Shown: positions 5,204-7,874 of the stretch, in pieces
How the letters are laid out: every line of letters begins with the position of its first letter
Numbering within the stretch: position 1 is the first letter of the stretch
Assembly (NCBI GenBank): GCA_012961565.1
Contig: DTZC01000096.1
Location: 1-7,874 of the forward strand
DNA from: Dehalococcoidia bacterium
GTDB lineage: Bacteria > Chloroflexota > Dehalococcoidia > GIF9 > UBA5629
Reading direction: 5' to 3'
DNA length: 7,874 nucleotides
Position numbers and translations under genes: made by a program
The notes under the pieces: model-generated
The model's database searches: none
What the model was told of the DNA's origin: nothing
Seen by the model: only the letters and a program-made list of their open reading frames with translations

Positions 5204-5494
5204 GTGGAGCTGATTAAACTCGACCCTAGATATTCGACTAGGGAAATACCGGGCAAGTGTATCAAGTGCTTGGCCGAGCGGGAATTGAATAACTGCCTTC
5301 TCGAGCTGCTCAGAGGAGAAGGGGATAATAAGGAATTAGAGCGCAGATTTGAAACTTTGGTCTCCTTCTTGAAATCTCCAGAATCGAAGAGGCTGCGGGA
5401 TGAGTCAGAGAAGTATCTTGCCGAGGGGAAGAGAGTAACTATGAGTATATGTTTTGAGGACGGGAAGCTAAAGTACGTGCTTAATGTAGAGTAG
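5204..5494 (+). CDS. Unrecognised 96-residue CxxC protein
   Basis: I do not recognise this gene. From the GTG at 5204 it encodes 96 residues. An N-terminal segment, L-D-P-R-Y-S-T-R-E-I-P-G-K-C-I-K-C, places a CxxC at C19/C22, with another Cys at 31. Residues 26-75 are rich in Leu, Glu, Lys and Arg and are probably helical. The C-terminus (80-96), with alternating hydrophobics, looks like a beta hairpin and includes C83. There is no signal peptide or membrane segment. The gene sits 13 bases after the second FmdB gene and 20 bases before the second NifX gene, inside the presumed operon. One CxxC plus C31 could bind a metal with a partner protein, but no full zinc ribbon is visible. A longer product from 5126 is possible but less likely. 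Confidence 0.75.
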   Translation: MELIKLDPRYSTREIPGKCIKCLAERELNNCLLELLRGEGDNKELERRFETLVSFLKSPESKRLRDESEKYLAEGKRVTMSICFEDGKLKYVLNVE

Positions 5495-5514
5495 GCAATC
5501 TATGGAGGTGTTCA

Positions 5515-5853
5515 ATGAGATATGCGGTGCCGGTAAGTGGTGGTAGGTTGTCGGCGCACTTCGGTCACTGTGAACAATTTGCTCTGATTGATGTTGACGA
5601 GGAAAGAAAAGAGATTGCGGGGAAGGTATTTGTCCCCTCACCTGGTCATCAGCCTGGCTTGCTTCCCGAGTGGCTGGCTGAACAGGGTGTGTCAGTGGTA
5701 ATTGCAAGTGGTATGGGTACCCGAGCTCAGGCTCTTTTTTACCAAAATCGCATTCAGGTGGTTACCGGTGCACTCGGGGATGACCCCGAGAGGGTAGTCC
5801 TCGACTATATAAGAGGCACCCTGGCAATAGGTGATAATATATGTGACCATTAG
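5515..5853 (+). CDS. NifX/ORP-type (MTH1175-like) metal-cluster-binding protein
   Basis: This 112-residue stand-alone NifX-family domain (dinitrogenase iron-molybdenum cofactor type, COG1433-like) is of normal family length. Visible family features are the opening strand M-R-Y-A-V-P-V-S, H-F-G-H-C-E at 15-20, H-Q-P-G-L-L-P at 45-51, W-L-A-E-Q-G-V at 53-59, and G-M-G-T-R-A at 66-71. The C-terminus is N-I-C-D-H at 108-112. Candidate metal ligands are H15, H18, C19, H45, C110 and H112. Relatives include the orange protein of Desulfovibrio, which holds a Mo-Cu-sulfide cluster, and MTH1175. GGAGGTG at 5504-5510 supports the start. It differs from the first NifX gene in this window in having the HFGHCE motif and in lacking the coiled-coil tail, so the two probably play different parts. 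The bound metal is unknown. Confidence 0.92.
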   Translation: MRYAVPVSGGRLSAHFGHCEQFALIDVDEERKEIAGKVFVPSPGHQPGLLPEWLAEQGVSVVIASGMGTRAQALFYQNRIQVVTGALGDDPERVVLDYIRGTLAIGDNICDH

Positions 5854-5857
5854 CATT

Positions 5858-5863
5858 GAGGTG
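5858..5863 (+). promoter_or_regulatory. Shine-Dalgarno site for a GTG start
   Basis: GAGGTG lies five bases before the GTG at 5869. The first residues after this start, E-I-G-I-V-G-G-G-G, begin directly with the FAD-binding strand expected at the very N-terminus of this family, which supports GTG as initiator. Confidence 0.75.
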
Positions 5864-5868
5864 CCAAA

Positions 5869-7203
5869 GTGGAAATTGGCATAGTTGGGGGCGGTGGTGG
5901 CGCCAGCAACGCTGCGAATGTTATTCGCAGCCTGGATAAAGAAGCCCAAATCAGCATATTCACCAATAGGGGGGAGATAGGAAACCTACCCTGTGAAATA
6001 CCGTTTGTCCTGAGCGGGACACTTCCCTCGTGGGAAAGCTGCTTTGCTTTCAAGGATAAATTTTACAGTGAGAGGGACATCAAAGTTTATTTCAACACAG
6101 AAATAACTGAGATCAATAGGGAAAAGAAGTGGTTGATAGCCGGAAAGCGACAATATCACTATGACAAACTAATTTTAGACCTAGGTGCAAGCCCCATTGT
6201 TCCGCCTATTCCTGGGTTGGACGGCCGAAGGGAATTTGTCCTTAGCAGCGATTTGAAACGTGCCAAAGCCTTTGAGGGAGTCATCCCTAAGTTCGCGAGG
6301 GCGGCAATCATAGGTGCAGGGCAAATTGCACTGGAGGTGGCTGCTATCCTGAAAGCTAGAGCCTATGAACAAATCTATCTTGTGGGTAGGTCAGCGCGTG
6401 TCCTCCGTGCCTACCTTGATGGGGACATGGCTGGACTGATTGCGGAGAGAATCAGGGAAGAGGGCATAGAATTGATATTATCAGCTAAGGTTGTGAGGGC
6501 AACAAGCAAGAGAAACGGCAAGGTCATCACCTTACAGGACAGAGATATTGAGGTAGACTTTGTCTTTTTTGCCACTGGAACAGAGCCCAATACTCAACTG
6601 GCTAGAGGAGCTGGCATAACGATAGGAGCGACTGGGGCTATTGCTGTTAATGAGTATCTCCAAACCAGCGACCCAGATATTTATGCTATTGGGGATTGCA
6701 TGGAGAGTTGGGAAAGAATCACAGGTAGTAAGGTCCGTTATCAGACAGCCACCAATGCAGCTCGAACTGGAAGAATAGCTGGCAGGAACTTAATCCTAGG
6801 CAACGTGATTCGTTACCCGGGTACGGTTAGGCCTTTTGTTATGGAGATTTTTGACTACCAGGTGGGCACGGTTGGCTTGACTGAGGAGTATGCTCGGCAG
6901 CAAGGCTTGGAAGTTGTCTCTGTTGTAACAACCAGCTCTACCAGGCGACGAGTGTTTGGGGGTAAGCCTATCCGTATCAAGCTTGTGGCTGACCGCAAGA
7001 CCGGGGTTCTGGTCGGAGCGCAGCTCATCGGTGGGGAGCTTGTGGCTGGAAAGGTCGACAAGCTGGCGGTGGCTATAGCCGAGAGAATTCCAGTTAAGTG
7101 GCTTTCCCTGATAGATACCTGCTACTCACCAACATTAGGTGCGGGATACGAAGCAGTAACCATGGCACTAGATGAACTTTTGGAAAAGCTCTCCAAGGCA
7201 TAA
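5869..7203 (+). CDS. FAD-dependent oxidoreductase, CoA-disulfide-reductase-like, probably NADPH-type
   Basis: This 444-residue flavoprotein is in the same superfamily as the 3341-4681 product but diverged from it. The FAD-binding Gly run V-G-G-G-G-G-A is at 6-12. A single Cys42 in L-P-C-E-I-P-F holds the active-site position. The second Rossmann motif, I-I-G-A-G-Q-I-A-L-E, is at 147-156 and has Ala154 instead of the third Gly. The second strand ends V-G-R-S at 172-175 with R174 in place of an acidic residue. GxGxxA plus Arg is the glutathione-reductase-like NADPH pattern. The FAD motif I-Y-A-I-G-D is at 271-276, and the dimerisation domain spans about 320-444. The gene starts 15 bases after the NifX/ORP gene, so the pair is probably coupled. 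The electron acceptor is unknown; a disulfide, persulfide or the neighbouring metal-cluster proteins are possible. Confidence 0.92.
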   Translation: MEIGIVGGGGGASNAANVIRSLDKEAQISIFTNRGEIGNLPCEIPFVLSGTLPSWESCFAFKDKFYSERDIKVYFNTEITEINREKKWLIAGKRQYHYDKLILDLGASPIVPPIPGLDGRREFVLSSDLKRAKAFEGVIPKFARAAIIGAGQIALEVAAILKARAYEQIYLVGRSARVLRAYLDGDMAGLIAERIREEGIELILSAKVVRATSKRNGKVITLQDRDIEVDFVFFATGTEPNTQLARGAGITIGATGAIAVNEYLQTSDPDIYAIGDCMESWERITGSKVRYQTATNAARTGRIAGRNLILGNVIRYPGTVRPFVMEIFDYQVGTVGLTEEYARQQGLEVVSVVTTSSTRRRVFGGKPIRIKLVADRKTGVLVGAQLIGGELVAGKVDKLAVAIAERIPVKWLSLIDTCYSPTLGAGYEAVTMALDELLEKLSKA

Positions 7204-7243
7204 CTTGGAGGAATATGAGGTAAAGTGTCACAAGGAGGTATCT

Positions 7244-7874
7244 ATGCTAACCGAGGAGCAGATAAGGGAGAGGCTCGACGAGATTCTTGTCCCTGGGGTG
7301 GCGCGTAGTCTGGTGAAGCTAAATTCGGTTCGGGAAATCACTATCTCCGACGCGCAGGTCAATATCAGTCTTGCCTCAGCAGCCCTGAGCTCAGAGACTC
7401 AGGGCTGGCTCAAAACTAAGGTACAGGATGTTGTCAAGAGGTTGCCCGGGGTAAGGGATGTAAAGGTAGACTTTATTGAAGCGAGACCTAGGGATGCCAA
7501 CGAAATTGGAAATGTGATTGCTGTGATGAGCGGTAAAGGTGGGGTTGGCAAGTCTTTAGTAGCAGCTCTCCTTGGCATCGCTTTAGCTCGCGATGGCAAG
7601 GAGGTCGGAATACTTGATGCCGATATCACCGGACCAAGCATCCCTAAAATATTCGGCTTGAACCGTGCCCGACCGTGCGGCAGCGACACAGGTATCCTCC
7701 CGGTTCTGTCCCGAATTGGCATCGAGATCATATCTATCAACTTGATGTTGGCACACGAGGACGATGCCGTTATCTGGCGGGGTCCTCTCATCGGCAAAAC
7801 CATACAGCAGTTTTACGAGGATGTCCTGTGGGGGAAGCTTGACTATCTTATGGTTGACTTGCCGCCGGGAACGG
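7244..7874 (+). CDS. mrp: Mrp/NBP35-type Fe-S cluster carrier ATPase with N-terminal MIP18 (DUF59) domain (3' truncated)
   Basis: The first 210 residues are present and the gene runs off the window. Residues 4-80 are a MIP18/DUF59 domain (I-L-V-P-G-V at 14-19, V-K-R-L-P-G-V near 64-70, V-K-V near 73-75). The ATPase follows, with deviant Walker A G-K-G-G-V-G-K-S at 97-104, L-D-A-D-I-T-G-P-S at 124-132, W-R-G-P at 178-181, and the switch V-D-L-P-P-G-T at 204-210. These are hallmarks of Mrp/ApbC/Ind1, which bind and transfer [4Fe-4S] clusters as dimers in the cytosol. The C-terminal CxxC that holds the cluster would lie beyond the window, so it cannot be confirmed. AAGGAGGT at 7232-7239 supports the start. 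The gene follows the second flavoprotein by 40 bases, and no terminator separates them. Confidence 0.96.
   Translation, partial: MLTEEQIRERLDEILVPGVARSLVKLNSVREITISDAQVNISLASAALSSETQGWLKTKVQDVVKRLPGVRDVKVDFIEARPRDANEIGNVIAVMSGKGGVGKSLVAALLGIALARDGKEVGILDADITGPSIPKIFGLNRARPCGSDTGILPVLSRIGIEIISINLMLAHEDDAVIWRGPLIGKTIQQFYEDVLWGKLDYLMVDLPPGT
7380..7407 (+). repeat. Perfect 10-base inverted repeat inside the mrp coding region
   Basis: CAGCCCTGAG at 7380-7389 is the exact reverse complement of CTCAGGGCTG at 7398-7407, around an eight-base loop. With one bulged base (G7408), two more pairs can form outside it. It falls in the codons for residues 46-55 of the MIP18 domain, about 137 bases into the gene. 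No T-run follows. It may be a chance result of coding sequence or an mRNA structure near the start of mrp. Confidence 0.5.

Noticed and set aside
768..5853. Nitrogenase locus, suggested by two NifX-family genes
   Set aside because: No nifH, nifD, nifK, nifE, nifN or nifB radical-SAM gene is present. Stand-alone NifX/MTH1175-type proteins are common in non-fixing anaerobes.

Overview
The window is a dense block of co-directional genes, all on the + strand. It holds twelve complete genes, the last ten codons of an upstream gene, and the first 210 codons of a downstream gene. The widest gap is 64 bases, so no stretch over 300 bases lacks a gene. There is no RNA gene, mobile element or CRISPR array, and no convincing promoter or rho-independent terminator. 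Strong Shine-Dalgarno sites (AAGGAGGT type), intermediate base composition, ferredoxin-type cysteine motifs and anaerobe-associated families suggest a strictly anaerobic bacterium. A Dehalococcoidia-like (Chloroflexota) or sulfate-reducer-like source is my guess and is of low confidence.

Layout. Positions 1-1587 hold small glycine-rich proteins of the DUF5320 type: an upstream tail, two complete members, a NifX-type metal-cluster protein fused to the same C-terminal coiled coil, and a glycine-rich protein ending in a zinc ribbon. Positions 1584-3288 hold two overlapping paralogous MinD/ParA-type ATPases, each with an inserted two-cluster ferredoxin domain. Positions 3341-4681 hold a CoA-disulfide-reductase-like flavoprotein. 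Positions 4707-5494 hold two tandem FmdB-type zinc ribbon proteins and an unrecognised CxxC protein. Positions 5515-5853 hold a second NifX/ORP-type protein. Positions 5869-7203 hold a second flavoprotein. Position 7244 to the end is a truncated Mrp/NBP35 ATPase with an N-terminal MIP18 (DUF59) domain.

How they may work together. The core set (NifX-family proteins, two MinD ATPases with ferredoxin inserts, and Mrp) resembles the anaerobe-specific orange protein (ORP) gene set known from Desulfovibrio, whose NifX-fold protein carries a Mo-Cu-sulfide cluster. Here that core is joined by modular glycine-rich/coiled-coil proteins, zinc ribbons and two NAD(P)H-linked flavoproteins. I infer a metal-sulfur cluster assembly, storage or transfer machine with its own electron supply. 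ATP-dependent MinD/Mrp carriers would move clusters, the NifX proteins would hold them, the flavoproteins would supply reductant, and the coiled-coil proteins would act as scaffold. The metal, the client protein and the physical complex cannot be read from the sequence.
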